A stretch of DNA of 64,000 nucleotides, from the NCBI RefSeq assembly GCF_900233005.1, contig NZ_LT960611.1:1798001-1862000 (forward strand), given 5' to 3'. The notes under the pieces were generated by a model that did not search any database, was not told where the DNA came from, and saw only the letters and a program-made list of their open reading frames with translations. Below, piece after piece: positions 8,161 to 18,030 of this stretch; position 1 is the first letter of the stretch; every line of letters starts with the position of its first letter. The position numbers were made by a program, and so were the translations under genes. The DNA is from Vibrio tapetis subsp. tapetis. GTDB lineage: Bacteria > Pseudomonadota > Gammaproteobacteria > Enterobacterales > Vibrionaceae.

Positions 8161-8339
8161 TACTTCCCCTCGTCCATTGACATGGTGCGAGCTTCGGGCG
8201 CAATAAGCACTGGGATCCCTTCTTTAATAGGGTAAGCAAGCTTATCAAACTTGCAAATCAGCTCTTGCTTATCTTTGTCATAAGTCAGCTTACCTTTACA
8301 TAATGGGCAAGCTACGATTTCAAGAAGACGATGATCCAT
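8160..8339 (-). CDS. ycaR: Trm112-family small zinc-ribbon-like protein
   Basis: This 59-residue gene is read from the minus strand: [18 protein letters not shown], then [20 protein letters not shown]. The CPLCKGKL knuckle and the [11 protein letters not shown] motif are typical of YcaR/Trm112. It carries only three cysteines, so full zinc binding is uncertain. It overlaps the end of lpxK by 20 bp and couples to kdsB by TAATG. The family position between lpxK and kdsB is conserved in gammaproteobacteria; its role is not settled, possibly a partner of methyltransferases or lipid A enzymes. Confidence 0.92.
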   Translation of the reverse strand: MDHRLLEIVACPLCKGKLTYDKDKQELICKFDKLAYPIKEGIPVLIAPEARTMSMDEGK

Positions 8340-9339
8340 AGTGTTCCTTTACCTCTATAATTTTTCTAATAATTTGTTGTGCATTTTCTGGTAACTGAGC
8401 AGATACCGGAAGATACCACCAATTGCTTTCGCTAAACATAGCGCACTTAACGGCGTCTTTTTCCGTCATGATGACGTGATCGCCGTGTTGTAATAGTCCG
8501 TTAACTTGCGCTTTAGTGATGGCTTGATGATCGGCGAATCCTTGAGTTTTCACTACTTGGGCATCAAGTTCGCTCAAGGTATTGAAAAAACGTTGCGGAT
8601 GACCAATCCCAGCAAAAGCGACCAGGTTTTTTAACTCGCTGACTGGCCTTTGTTCACAGGTAGCCAGGTTAATCGCCATGCTCGGTTTGAGTTGCATTGC
8701 AAACTCTCCTCCGCGTGCCACACCACCATTGGTAATAAGATAATCGACCTCAGGTAGCCTTGTCACATCCTCACGCAATGGCCCTAAAGGCAGTAGCTTC
8801 TGATTTCCAAAACGACGTTGACCATCAATGACCACGATTTCAATGTCTCTTTGCAAAGCATAGTGCTGTAGCCCATCGTCGGTGATCACTACGTCAATCG
8901 GGTTCGTTTTATCCGCTTGCGCTAATAGTGACTGTACCGCTTGGCTTCGGTTTGGGTCTACTACCACGTCCGCGCCCGTTCTGCGACGAATCAATAATGG
9001 TTCATCGCCGCATTCACTTGTGTGTGAGTCGTGCTGGACAACAAACGGATAGTGTTTGGCTTTACCACCATAACCACGAGACACCACACCAACGCGCAGA
9101 CCTTTCGCTTGCAATTGTTCGACTAACCAAACCACGACCGGAGTTTTACCATTACCACCAGCGGTAATGTTGCCAACGACCACAATAGGTACAGGCGCTC
9201 GATAACTGGGTTTAACACCCGATTGAAAATCTTGTCGACGCTTTCGACTGATCGCACCAAATAAAACGCTCAGTGGCCACAACACTGGCCAAAGTAGCCA
9301 TCTCGTCCAGTGTTGCTCAAACCAAATCTTATCGACCAT
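8320..9339 (-). CDS. lpxK: Tetraacyldisaccharide 4'-kinase
   Basis: LpxK phosphorylates the 4' position of the lipid A disaccharide precursor at the inner membrane. The 339-residue protein has an N-terminal membrane-interacting helix ([20 protein letters not shown]) and the Walker A motif [12 protein letters not shown] at residues 56-67, characteristic of this kinase. [22 protein letters not shown] is the conserved second motif. The gene follows msbA by 7 bp, consistent with co-transcription and with the functional link between making and flipping lipid A. Confidence 0.97.
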   Translation of the reverse strand: MVDKIWFEQHWTRWLLWPVLWPLSVLFGAISRKRRQDFQSGVKPSYRAPVPIVVVGNITAGGNGKTPVVVWLVEQLQAKGLRVGVVSRGYGGKAKHYPFVVQHDSHTSECGDEPLLIRRRTGADVVVDPNRSQAVQSLLAQADKTNPIDVVITDDGLQHYALQRDIEIVVIDGQRRFGNQKLLPLGPLREDVTRLPEVDYLITNGGVARGGEFAMQLKPSMAINLATCEQRPVSELKNLVAFAGIGHPQRFFNTLSELDAQVVKTQGFADHQAITKAQVNGLLQHGDHVIMTEKDAVKCAMFSESNWWYLPVSAQLPENAQQIIRKIIEVKEHYGSSSS

Positions 9340-9346
9340 TTAGCCT

Positions 9347-11095
9347 TTACTCGCTAAATTGAATTTTATGTAGCTGCGCGTATGCCCCACCCAACTCTAA
9401 AAGCTCTGAATGATGACCACGTTCCACAATTTGACCATTGTCGACCACGAGTATTTCATCTGCGTTTTCGATGGTAGACAGTCGGTGAGCAATAACCAAT
9501 ACCGTCTTGTTCTTTTGCAGTTCATCTAATGCCGATTGAATGGCACGCTCAGACTCTGTATCCAGTGCAGACGTTGCTTCATCCAAAATAAGTACCGGAG
9601 AGTCACGCAGTAGTGCACGAGCAATGGCTAAACGCTGACGTTGGCCACCAGAAAGGTTGGCACCATTTTCACCGATCACCGTGTCATAGCCCTGATCCAG
9701 CCCCAAAATAAAGTCATGAGCATAAGCCAATTCAGCCGCGTGCTCGATTTGCTCTTGGTTGTATTTGTCTTCAGCCGCATAAGCAATATTGTTCGCTACG
9801 CTGTCATTAAACAAATGAACGTGCTGAGATACCAAGCCAAAATGAGTTCGTAGATTTTTCAGCTCATAATCACGAATATCACTACCATCAAGCGTGATTT
9901 GACCGTCATCTAAGTCGTAGAAACGAGTAAACAGGTTAGCAATGGTACTTTTTCCTGAACCAGAACGACCCACTAACGCCACCGTTTTCCCCGCAGGCAA
10001 TGTAAAACTTACATCGCGTAATGCAGGCGTTTCACTTGTTGGGTAAGTGAATGTCGCATTTTTCACTTCAATGTCACCTGACGCTTTTTGCTTCGTCACT
10101 TTGCCATTGTCTTCTTCTGTTGGCATATCCATTAAACCAAACAGCGTTTGACAAGCCGCCATACCACGTTGGAAATCAGACGTCACCGCCGTTAATCCAC
10201 GAAGAGGACGCAACATGCTTAACATGGCAGAGAACACAACCGTGAATGTACCCGCGGTTAAGTCTGCACGAATAGAATCAACGCTCGCTAGAAACAACAC
10301 CGTCACAAGCGCCATTGAACCGATCATTTGGATCACAGGGCTCGCCAATTGCTGAGCCACTACCATTTTCATCGTTTGCTGACGCATGCGATTACTGACG
10401 GATTCAAAACGACCTTTTTCTACGTCTTGACCGCCGTAGCTCAATACCACTTTGTGGCCGTTAAGCATTTGTTCAGAAGACGTGGTTAAGTTACCCATCT
10501 CTGTTTGCATGTCTTTTGAAATTCGTCTAAAGCGCTTAGATACCTTGCTAATTGATATCCCTACGATAGGGCCAACAACCAGCAGTACCAGAGACAACTC
10601 CCAGCTGCTCCAGACCATAAGCCCAATAAGACCGATAATACTTGCCGTTTCACGAACAATATTGACTAATGCTTGGCTAGTCGCCGATGCCACCTGCTCT
10701 GTATCGTAAGTAATTCGGGATAATAGGCTACCCGTTGATTCTTTATCAAAGAACGCCACCGGCATTTTCATGAAATGATTAAATATTTGCTGACGCAAAG
10801 ACATAACGACGTTATTCGACACCCAGCTCATGCAGTATGCAGAGACAAACCCACTAGTGCCACGAATCAACATCAGCGCCAAGATAATAAAGGGCATTTG
10901 ACGTAAAAAATTGGAATCTGCGTTGCCAAAGCCATCGTCTAAAAGTGGCTTAAGAAGAGAAAGCATGTAAGTGTCACTTAATGCGTTGATAACCAGAGTA
11001 ACAACGGCGACAGCAATACCGGCTTTAAAAAGCGAAATATAAGGCCAAAGGCGCTTAAAAGTCTGTTTGGTCGATTGATCTTGTTCGTGCGACAT
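9347..11095 (-). CDS. msbA: Lipid A export ATP-binding/permease protein
   Basis: MsbA is a homodimeric ABC exporter that flips lipid A-core across the inner membrane. The 582-residue half-transporter has a six-helix membrane domain (about residues 20-300) and an ABC domain. Walker A is GRSGSGKS at 376-383, followed by the signature [15 protein letters not shown] and Walker [12 protein letters not shown]. Length matches E. coli MsbA. It sits between comEC and lpxK, the conserved enterobacterial and vibrio arrangement. Confidence 0.97.
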   Translation of the reverse strand: MSHEQDQSTKQTFKRLWPYISLFKAGIAVAVVTLVINALSDTYMLSLLKPLLDDGFGNADSNFLRQMPFIILALMLIRGTSGFVSAYCMSWVSNNVVMSLRQQIFNHFMKMPVAFFDKESTGSLLSRITYDTEQVASATSQALVNIVRETASIIGLIGLMVWSSWELSLVLLVVGPIVGISISKVSKRFRRISKDMQTEMGNLTTSSEQMLNGHKVVLSYGGQDVEKGRFESVSNRMRQQTMKMVVAQQLASPVIQMIGSMALVTVLFLASVDSIRADLTAGTFTVVFSAMLSMLRPLRGLTAVTSDFQRGMAACQTLFGLMDMPTEEDNGKVTKQKASGDIEVKNATFTYPTSETPALRDVSFTLPAGKTVALVGRSGSGKSTIANLFTRFYDLDDGQITLDGSDIRDYELKNLRTHFGLVSQHVHLFNDSVANNIAYAAEDKYNQEQIEHAAELAYAHDFILGLDQGYDTVIGENGANLSGGQRQRLAIARALLRDSPVLILDEATSALDTESERAIQSALDELQKNKTVLVIAHRLSTIENADEILVVDNGQIVERGHHSELLELGGAYAQLHKIQFSE

Positions 11096-11124
11096 AACTT
11101 ATTATTTTTCGTTAAAATTTTGCC

Positions 11125-13437
11125 TTATTCTACTCTGTTACGCACTGTCTGCCTATACCACCTTGGTGAAAGGTGTTTTCTCGCACTAGATACTTGATAT
11201 ACATCGTTTTTAAAGTGAACGGTTATCTGCCCGTGCGTGCCGGTATCCATCCACTTCGACGCCACTAAGCTATATTGATCCAAAACTTGCACTGCGGGCA
11301 TCCCCCACTGATTATCGAGAGCCAAAGAAGCCAATGCGAGTTTTGGTTTCACCTGATTAACAAAAAGCCCCTTGGAAGAGGTCGCACTTCCGTGATGAGG
11401 CACTAACATGATCTCCGCTCGCATTAGCGCCTTATTTCTTGCCAAGATCATCTCGCTGATGGCATCAATATCCCCTGTTAACAACACTTGCGTGTGGCCG
11501 TCATCCACGGTAATCACACACGAATGCGGGTTGTAAGCTCTCTTTACCATTTTAGGAGGCCAATGGACGGTAAACTGCAATCCATTCCAGTGCCATTGAT
11601 CCCCCTTCACGCAACTAGAGTAGCCAGGTAAATGCTGACTGGCTCGCTTCCATTTAGGGTTAAGCGCTTTAACTGCATAGTCTCTTCCTCCCGCATGGTC
11701 GTTATCTAAGTGACTTAATATCAACCCATCTAATTCGTGTATTGCTAACGTTTTCAATACTGGCTGTACAACACTTTGGACATAGCTGCCACCAGGCCAG
11801 GCAAGCCCCGTATCATAAAGTACGGCTTCACCTTGCCTTTCAATCAACACCGCTAATCCGTGCCCCACATCTAACACGTGGAGGTACCAACCCTCTCGGG
11901 ATCGATAAGGCCAAAGAGTCAGCATAAAAACGGCGCAAACAACCATCAACTGCATGCGATTGAAAATCAAGTAACAAGAAACCAATAGCAATGGCAGCAC
12001 ACTCAAAGCCGTCCATTGACTACCAATGTTTAACCAAGCATCGCTAGCGTACGTCATCGAGTGAACAATCGGCCATAACGCGATGTCCACCCCCGTCCAA
12101 ATCATTTGGGCCACCAAGGGAAAGTAAGGCATGCAAAATAACCCCACCGCGATGAGCGGCATGACCAAAACTCCCACCATTGGCACAAACAATAAGTTGT
12201 AAAACGGAGCCAACCCGCTAAAGCCTTGAAACAGGTAAATACTGATGGGTAGCATGCCCACCAAGATCCAAAACTGAAAGCAGAACAATTGCTTTATTCG
12301 TCCTCTCCAGCCCCCTCGAAATTTATGTATACCAATGAACAAATAAATAACGGCTACGGCACAAAATGACATCCAAAATCCTGATGACATCACAGCGAAA
12401 GGATCCAGAATCAGTAAACTGCTTAAACAAATTAAGATGACTTTCCAAGCATTAAAATACAGCCCCACTGAATGAAAAAAGACCAGTATCGAGCACATGA
12501 ATAATGCGCGTTGAGTCGGTAAACTAAACCCCGCTAACCAAGCATAGCCAAACGCGAACGCGACGCCAATACACCAAGGCAACCAAGGCAAGAAATGTAA
12601 ACCGAACCGACGGTATTTCAGATTAGGATAAATGGGCAGCATCAGTAGCATATTGACAGCAATCCCGAGCCAATACCCCACCGCAAAGGCAAGGCCGATG
12701 TGCAAACCAGAAATAGCCATGAGATGAACCAGCCCACTGTTTTTAAGATGCTCCCAGTCGTCAGAGCTTAAACCCCGTCGGTCACCAAAAGTAAGGGCTA
12801 AAAGATAAGCATGAGAATCAAGGTCTTCACTTTGACGAATAAGCTGCGCATGAAGCTTGGCTCTCAATGACGCGCGGTTATCGACTCTTTGCGCACTTTT
12901 TACGACAGCGTTAGCATGCCAACCTTGAGTCAGGTAGTGCTTTTCTTTATCGAAACCCGCTATATTAAGGCGCCCCAATACCGGCTTTAGTGTCACATCA
13001 AGTCGCCAACGCTCACCAAGTTGCGGTAATTCGCCCTGATTGGACAATATTTCGCCATTTGGCCACAAGATTTGTAACCTCGGCTTATAATAAATAGGCA
13101 GAGGACGGTTATTTAATTGATTCACAACAAAAGAAGACTGATAGCCATGAGTTAATGGCTTAAAAAAACTATCAATTTGGCCTGTTATGGTAGTATCCTG
13201 ACTGCCGTCAAATAAGACATCAATCTGTTGCTGGTATAACGATGCGTGTGAAAGCACCACGAAGACAGCAAAGAGTATCCCTCGAAGAAAGCCAAGAAAC
13301 GGCGTTAATAGCGTAATGGGTATGAGAATACCTAACGGAATTAACCACGAGGGGTGCGGCATGGTTGTCCAAAGGGCCGATGAACAAACCAATGCGATAA
13401 AAGAAACCATTGTCCAGCAAGAAAAGTGAGCCATCAT
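11125..13437 (-). CDS. comEC: ComEC/Rec2-family DNA uptake channel protein
   Basis: This 770-residue protein transports single-stranded DNA across the inner membrane during natural transformation. It has N-terminal hydrophobic segments and an OB-like soluble region, then the multi-pass competence domain (HLMAISGLHIGLAFAVGYWLG motif). A C-terminal metallo-beta-lactamase-like domain carries SHLDNDHAGG and VPHHGS. Two adjacent ATG codons are possible starts, at 13437 and 13434, with a poorly placed AAGGA. The start lies only a few bases from the divergent DUF2062 gene, so the promoters must overlap coding sequence. Confidence 0.95.
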   Translation of the reverse strand: MMAHFSCWTMVSFIALVCSSALWTTMPHPSWLIPLGILIPITLLTPFLGFLRGILFAVFVVLSHASLYQQQIDVLFDGSQDTTITGQIDSFFKPLTHGYQSSFVVNQLNNRPLPIYYKPRLQILWPNGEILSNQGELPQLGERWRLDVTLKPVLGRLNIAGFDKEKHYLTQGWHANAVVKSAQRVDNRASLRAKLHAQLIRQSEDLDSHAYLLALTFGDRRGLSSDDWEHLKNSGLVHLMAISGLHIGLAFAVGYWLGIAVNMLLMLPIYPNLKYRRFGLHFLPWLPWCIGVAFAFGYAWLAGFSLPTQRALFMCSILVFFHSVGLYFNAWKVILICLSSLLILDPFAVMSSGFWMSFCAVAVIYLFIGIHKFRGGWRGRIKQLFCFQFWILVGMLPISIYLFQGFSGLAPFYNLLFVPMVGVLVMPLIAVGLFCMPYFPLVAQMIWTGVDIALWPIVHSMTYASDAWLNIGSQWTALSVLPLLLVSCYLIFNRMQLMVVCAVFMLTLWPYRSREGWYLHVLDVGHGLAVLIERQGEAVLYDTGLAWPGGSYVQSVVQPVLKTLAIHELDGLILSHLDNDHAGGRDYAVKALNPKWKRASQHLPGYSSCVKGDQWHWNGLQFTVHWPPKMVKRAYNPHSCVITVDDGHTQVLLTGDIDAISEMILARNKALMRAEIMLVPHHGSATSSKGLFVNQVKPKLALASLALDNQWGMPAVQVLDQYSLVASKWMDTGTHGQITVHFKNDVYQVSSARKHLSPRWYRQTVRNRVE

Positions 13438-13442
13438 TCCTT

Positions 13443-13964
13443 ATGCCGAAGAAATTAATTCAACGTTTTATGCCTGATCACGAATTGATAAAACGTCAGA
13501 AGGCTTTAAAAATATTTGGCAACGTTCTGTATAATCCGAACCTTTGGTGTTTAAACCGCCGTTCGGCTGCAGGTGCATTTGCCGTGGGTCTATTTATGGC
13601 CTTCGTTCCATTACCAAGCCAAATGATCATGGCTGCAGGCGCAGCTATTCTTTGTGGAGTAAATCTGCCGCTGTCGGTCGCCTTGGTATGGATCAGCAAC
13701 CCGATAACCATGCCAATCATGTTTTATTTTGCTTACAAAGTAGGCGCCGTTGCTATGTCTGTGCCACCTCAAGCTTTTCATTTTGAACTGTCTTGGGATT
13801 TCATCATGAGTCAGATGTCGACCATTGGACCTCCGTTCATTCTTGGCTGCGCCATTTGCGGCATTGTTTCAGCCATGATCGGTTATTTTGGTATCAAAGG
13901 ACTTTGGCGCTATTCAGTTGTTAGAAGCTGGCAAAAACGTAGTATTAGGTTCAAGCTGCGCTAA
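13443..13964 (+). CDS. DUF2062 membrane protein
   Basis: The 173-residue protein has an N-terminal basic segment, then two to three hydrophobic segments (AAGAFAVGLFMAFVPLPSQMIMAAGAAILC, NLPLSVALVWISNPITMPIMFYFAY, and IGPPFILGCAICGIVSAMIGYF). This is the pattern of the DUF2062 family, whose function is unknown. The FxPLPxQ and SNPxTMPxxF motifs are the family's conserved parts. The ATG at 13443 is preferred; an in-frame TTG at 13410 would run into comEC. It is divergent from comEC and followed by a strong terminator. Confidence 0.85.
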   Translation: MPKKLIQRFMPDHELIKRQKALKIFGNVLYNPNLWCLNRRSAAGAFAVGLFMAFVPLPSQMIMAAGAAILCGVNLPLSVALVWISNPITMPIMFYFAYKVGAVAMSVPPQAFHFELSWDFIMSQMSTIGPPFILGCAICGIVSAMIGYFGIKGLWRYSVVRSWQKRSIRFKLR

Positions 13965-14045
13965 GTTCAAAGACTATTGGTTAGGGCTGCGCGTTTCTTC
14001 GAGACGTAAAACACATTCATGTAATTGAATTGTTTATCAAAATCT

Positions 14046-14071
14046 AAAAAAGGGCCTTTCGGCCCTTTTTT
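14046..14071. terminator. Bidirectional terminator between DUF2062 gene and lolE
   Basis: GGGCC TTTC GGCCC is flanked by A and T runs on both sides, so it can serve the plus-strand DUF2062 gene and the minus-strand lolE gene. Confidence 0.9.
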
Positions 14072-14122
14072 AATGCGTTCCACCCTGCGATGTCTAATAA
14101 CCGCATATGGATATAGATTCGA

Positions 14123-15367
14123 CTATTTCGAGCTGAGCACCGCTGCTGGGTTCATACTGCTCGCTCGGCTTGCTGGGTATAGCGTTGCAAGTAGGCTCAG
14201 GACAATCGCTGTACCCGACACCATCACCACATCCATCATGTTGACTTGCGATGGCAAGAACTCGACAAAATAGATATCACCAGATAAAAACTGATGCCCA
14301 ATCAGTCCCTCTAAACCTTTAAGCAAAGGAGTGAGATTATAAGCAACAGCAAGACCAACTAGGCTACCAGTAATGCTGCCAGTCACCCCAGAAAATACAC
14401 CCTGCCAAATAAATATGCGCCTGATCAATCCGTTTGTCGCCCCCATCGTCTTTAAGATGGCAATGTCACCCGCTCTATCTTTTACTGCCATCATTAACGT
14501 CGACACGATATTAAAACAGGCCACGCCTATCACGAGCACCATCACTAAATACATAATGGTACGTACAAGCTGAATATCTCGATACAAGAAACCGTATTTT
14601 TGCTTCCAGCTTTTCAGGTACACATAAACCGGTAACTGACTGCCAACTTCACGAATGATCGAGTCGGCTTGCAATACGTCAGTAGTTTTAACGGATACCC
14701 CCGTTACTGTGTTGCCTAAACCGGTATAAGCTTGCGCATCTTCTATTGGAAGCAACGCTAGGCCGTGATCTATTTGGCCGCCCAAAGATAAGAACCCTGT
14801 GACTTTTAGGCGCACTCTTTTCGGTGAGCGTACTTTCAAATCGTCACTGGCAGGCGGCAACAACAACGTGACATAGTCACCGACCTCAGCGCCGATGTTT
14901 TGCGCAATGCCTTTACCTAAAATGACTTGTTTACTACCAGGCTCAAAGTTTTCCCACGCATTCTCGGTCATATAACGAGAAAGGTCAGACACACGAGACT
15001 CCGCTTTCGGGTCGACTCCACGCACTTCCAACGCTTTAAGCTTCGCGCCTTTTTCTATCAAGCCTGTCATACGAACATAAGGGGCTGCTGCCTCTACACG
15101 CTCGTTGCTTTCAGCGATAGAGATAATATCTTGCCATTGCGTTACAGGCTCTTTAACGCCTTCAAACTCACCATGGGCAACGACAGAAAGTACTCGCTGT
15201 TGCAATTCACGTTCAAAGCCGTTCATTGCAGACAAGCCAATAATAATCACGGCAACGCCGACAGCAATTCCTACTGTTGAAGACAAGGAAATAAACGACA
15301 CCATCTTGTTGCGTTTTTTGGCTCGGCTAAATCGGCCACCAATGAAAAGAGATAACCATTTATGCAT
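14123..15367 (-). CDS. lolE: Lipoprotein-releasing ABC permease LolE
   Basis: LolE works with LolC and LolD to extract lipoproteins from the inner membrane and pass them to LolA. The 414-residue protein starts [27 protein letters not shown]; the start at 15367 overlaps the lolD stop by 8 bp, and an upstream frame from 15394 is less likely. It has one N-terminal membrane helix ([20 protein letters not shown]), a large periplasmic domain and three C-terminal helices of the MacB/FtsX type. It is the last gene of lolCDE. Confidence 0.95.
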   Translation of the reverse strand: MHKWLSLFIGGRFSRAKKRNKMVSFISLSSTVGIAVGVAVIIIGLSAMNGFERELQQRVLSVVAHGEFEGVKEPVTQWQDIISIAESNERVEAAAPYVRMTGLIEKGAKLKALEVRGVDPKAESRVSDLSRYMTENAWENFEPGSKQVILGKGIAQNIGAEVGDYVTLLLPPASDDLKVRSPKRVRLKVTGFLSLGGQIDHGLALLPIEDAQAYTGLGNTVTGVSVKTTDVLQADSIIREVGSQLPVYVYLKSWKQKYGFLYRDIQLVRTIMYLVMVLVIGVACFNIVSTLMMAVKDRAGDIAILKTMGATNGLIRRIFIWQGVFSGVTGSITGSLVGLAVAYNLTPLLKGLEGLIGHQFLSGDIYFVEFLPSQVNMMDVVMVSGTAIVLSLLATLYPASRASSMNPAAVLSSK

Positions 15368-16070
15368 CGGCTGCTGCCTTTTTATTCGTTGCACTATCGT
15401 CGGTTAATAGCCCATCCTTCATAGACAATTGGCGATCCATTTTACCCGCGAGTTCGCTATCATGCGTGACGACCAAAAAAGCAGTGCCTGATTCTTGATT
15501 CAACTCTCGCATCAGATCATAAATAGATAAAGCGGTTGCGTGATCTAAGTTTCCGGTCGGTTCATCGGCCAATACTAAAGCGGGTTTATTAACCAATGCT
15601 CGTGCAATAGCAACACGCTGACGCTCTCCACCAGAAAGCTCTGAAGGACGGTGTTCAACTCGGTGGCCTAATCCAACCTTTTCAAGTAATTCGTTCGCGC
15701 GCTTTTTCGCTTCAACGACGTTGACTCCGCCAATCATCAAGGGCATCGCGACGTTTTCAAGCGCGGTAAAATCCGCAAGAAGATGATGGAATTGATAGAC
15801 AAAACCAAGATACTGATTACGAATTTTTGCTTGCTTGTTGCTGGTTTGCTTATCAAGCTGCTCACCCCGGAAGGTCACGTGACCAGAACTTGCGTCGTCT
15901 AACGCACCAAGAATATGCAGTAACGTACTTTTACCCGAACCAGACGAGCCAATAATCGATGCCAACTCTCCTTGTTTAAGTGAGAAACTCACCCCTTTTA
16001 ACACCTCTGTATCCATCCCACCTTCTTGGTAAGTTTTGCAAACAGATTGGCAATGTAAAAGATCACTCAT
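15360..16070 (-). CDS. lolD: Lipoprotein-releasing system ATPase LolD
   Basis: The 236-residue ABC ATPase powers the LolCDE complex. Walker A is GSSGSGKST, the signature [16 protein letters not shown], and Walker [13 protein letters not shown]. Its start overlaps the lolC stop by 8 bp and its stop overlaps the lolE start by 8 bp, which shows tight translational coupling and fits an obligate complex. Confidence 0.97.
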   Translation of the reverse strand: MSDLLHCQSVCKTYQEGGMDTEVLKGVSFSLKQGELASIIGSSGSGKSTLLHILGALDDASSGHVTFRGEQLDKQTSNKQAKIRNQYLGFVYQFHHLLADFTALENVAMPLMIGGVNVVEAKKRANELLEKVGLGHRVEHRPSELSGGERQRVAIARALVNKPALVLADEPTGNLDHATALSIYDLMRELNQESGTAFLVVTHDSELAGKMDRQLSMKDGLLTDDSATNKKAAADA

Positions 16071-17271
16071 AACGTAGGGCCTCGGCAGGTTTTACCGACG
16101 ATGCGCGGTAAGAAGGGAAAAGCGTTGCAACAATACTGAGCACTATCGCCAGTACAATAACAGTAATAATTTGCATTGGAATAATGAGAACAGGCAACTC
16201 AGTACCAACAGAGAACAAACTGACTCCCAGTATTTTTAGGAGATCATTTAAATATAAAGACAAGGTTACCCCAAGCGCTCCTCCAACTAGAGAACCGATG
16301 ATACCGCTGCTAGCACCTTGAACCATAAACACCATCAAGACCTGATGATTCGTCATACCTTGCGTTTTCAAAATCGCTACTTCTGCTTGTTTTTCCATCA
16401 CCACCATAATAAGGGCCGAAATGATGTTAAACGCCGCGACACCGACGATCAAACCAAGCATTAAGCCCATCATGTTTTTTTCCATTTTAACGGCTTGAAA
16501 TAACTCTCCCCTTTGTTCTCGCCAGTCACTCCAGTGCCAGTCGTCTGGTAAAGGCTGTTTGGCTAAAGTCGAGACCACAAACGGATCTTCAAAAAACAAA
16601 CGCCATCCTGTAATGGTGTCTCTTGAATATTTCATTAAGCGACCAACGTCCTCAATGTTTGCCACCATTAATTGGGCGTCAATATCTGAACCGGTATTAA
16701 ACAAACCAGCCACAGTAAAGTTTCGTTGCCTTGGTACACGACCAAGCGGAGTAAACTGGCTAGCTCCGGTAACCATTAACCGCACTTTGTCACCCACACG
16801 TACATTTAATTGCCTGGACAACGCATGACCTAAGAACACTCGGTAATCCCCCGCCTGCAAAGAGGCCAATTGGCCGCCAATCAAATGATATTGAATCGGA
16901 TCATTTTCGCTAGGATCAATACCGATAAGTAGACCTGCCGATAATTGTGCCGGGCTTTGGATAACCGCTTCACTTCGAACAATGGGATGCACAGATTGCA
17001 CGTGTGGCATGCTGGTGAGAAACTCGGGGGGCAGTTCAGAACGCTCTGTTTTCCCATCTTGGGTGGAAACAACGGCCTGAGGAAGCACCCCAAGAATGCG
17101 GCCCTTTAACTGCGCTTCAAACCCATTCATTACAGAAAGCACCGTAATCAAAGACATAACGCCAATAGTGATGCCCGCCGTAGACATATAGGAGACAAAG
17201 CGGCTAAATCGGTCACCTGATCGGCCACGTAAATAACGCAAACCGATGTAGGCCGAAATTGGATGGAACAT
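16063..17271 (-). CDS. lolC: Lipoprotein-releasing ABC permease LolC
   Basis: The 402-residue protein starts [30 protein letters not shown], the classic LolC/LolE N terminus. It has one membrane helix near residues 28-50, a periplasmic domain that recruits LolA, and three C-terminal helices ([20 protein letters not shown] onward). It is the first gene of lolCDE, divergent from the PilZ-like gene and separated from it by 178 bp that must hold both promoters. Confidence 0.95.
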   Translation of the reverse strand: MFHPISAYIGLRYLRGRSGDRFSRFVSYMSTAGITIGVMSLITVLSVMNGFEAQLKGRILGVLPQAVVSTQDGKTERSELPPEFLTSMPHVQSVHPIVRSEAVIQSPAQLSAGLLIGIDPSENDPIQYHLIGGQLASLQAGDYRVFLGHALSRQLNVRVGDKVRLMVTGASQFTPLGRVPRQRNFTVAGLFNTGSDIDAQLMVANIEDVGRLMKYSRDTITGWRLFFEDPFVVSTLAKQPLPDDWHWSDWREQRGELFQAVKMEKNMMGLMLGLIVGVAAFNIISALIMVVMEKQAEVAILKTQGMTNHQVLMVFMVQGASSGIIGSLVGGALGVTLSLYLNDLLKILGVSLFSVGTELPVLIIPMQIITVIVLAIVLSIVATLFPSYRASSVKPAEALRYE

Positions 17272-17449
17272 AGAGTAAAACCTTAGATAAATGCTAGCGG
17301 TTAATGTAACGATAAAGCGCGGCCAGTTATAGCATTTCTTGGCAAAATGGCGGATTAATGACTAAAACCTCACACACTAAGGAGAAGTTTCCTTGATTCA
17401 TTCGCCAACACTGCGATAATCAAAAGGTTAGCCTAAAAGGAAGTGAAGT

Positions 17450-18022
17450 ATGGACCCACAAGAATTCTTTTCCGTTCAACACGGATTAACCGCCAATGTC
17501 GAACCCTTGGTCGACGGCTATACTTTGCCTGAAATGGATGATTTCGTCGCTGAAATCCCAACGCCTTTTATGGTGGCTTCAGAGTTCAGTACACTCGATA
17601 CCTTAACGGATAGAGCCATCAATGAACTAAAAAACAGCGACCTGACTTACGTGGTACAACTGCTTGATGCACAGAACAGCAAACTAAATCTGTTACTTAC
17701 TTTTATGCTGTCGCAACAAAATGAATCTAAATTCGCCCACACAACGGTTAGCTTTGGCGCAAGTCAGTTTAGCTACCTGGCTAATCGCCCTTTGAAGCGT
17801 GGGCAACTTGTGCGCGTAAAACTGTTTCTAGAGCGCCCAGCCGCTGCTATCTATTGCTACGGTCAAGTCAGTAACAGTGAACCATCGGATCAACACAGTA
17901 TAATGACTATTTCATTTGTGCGCCTACGTGATGAAGACCAAGATCTCCTCATCAAAGCCGCGCTCTTCCAACAACAAAAACTTTTGCGTCAGCGTTCCCG
18001 CGATCGTGACGAGAATAAATAA
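17450..18022 (+). CDS. PilZ-like protein with degenerate c-di-GMP motif
   Basis: The 190-residue cytoplasmic protein has an N-terminal helical part and a C-terminal beta-barrel-like region (about residues 95-180) with the PilZ outline: TVSFGASQFSYL...LKRGQLVRVKLFL. The RxxxR and (D/N)xSxxG ligand motifs of true PilZ receptors are not intact, the second reading TVSFGA. It may therefore not bind c-di-GMP, or may act through partners. From memory, V. cholerae has a PilZ gene (plzB) in this position between lolC and mfd, which would support the call. It is 8 bp ahead of mfd and probably co-transcribed. Confidence 0.7.
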   Translation: MDPQEFFSVQHGLTANVEPLVDGYTLPEMDDFVAEIPTPFMVASEFSTLDTLTDRAINELKNSDLTYVVQLLDAQNSKLNLLLTFMLSQQNESKFAHTTVSFGASQFSYLANRPLKRGQLVRVKLFLERPAAAIYCYGQVSNSEPSDQHSIMTISFVRLRDEDQDLLIKAALFQQQKLLRQRSRDRDENK

Positions 18023-18030
18023 ACACCCTT

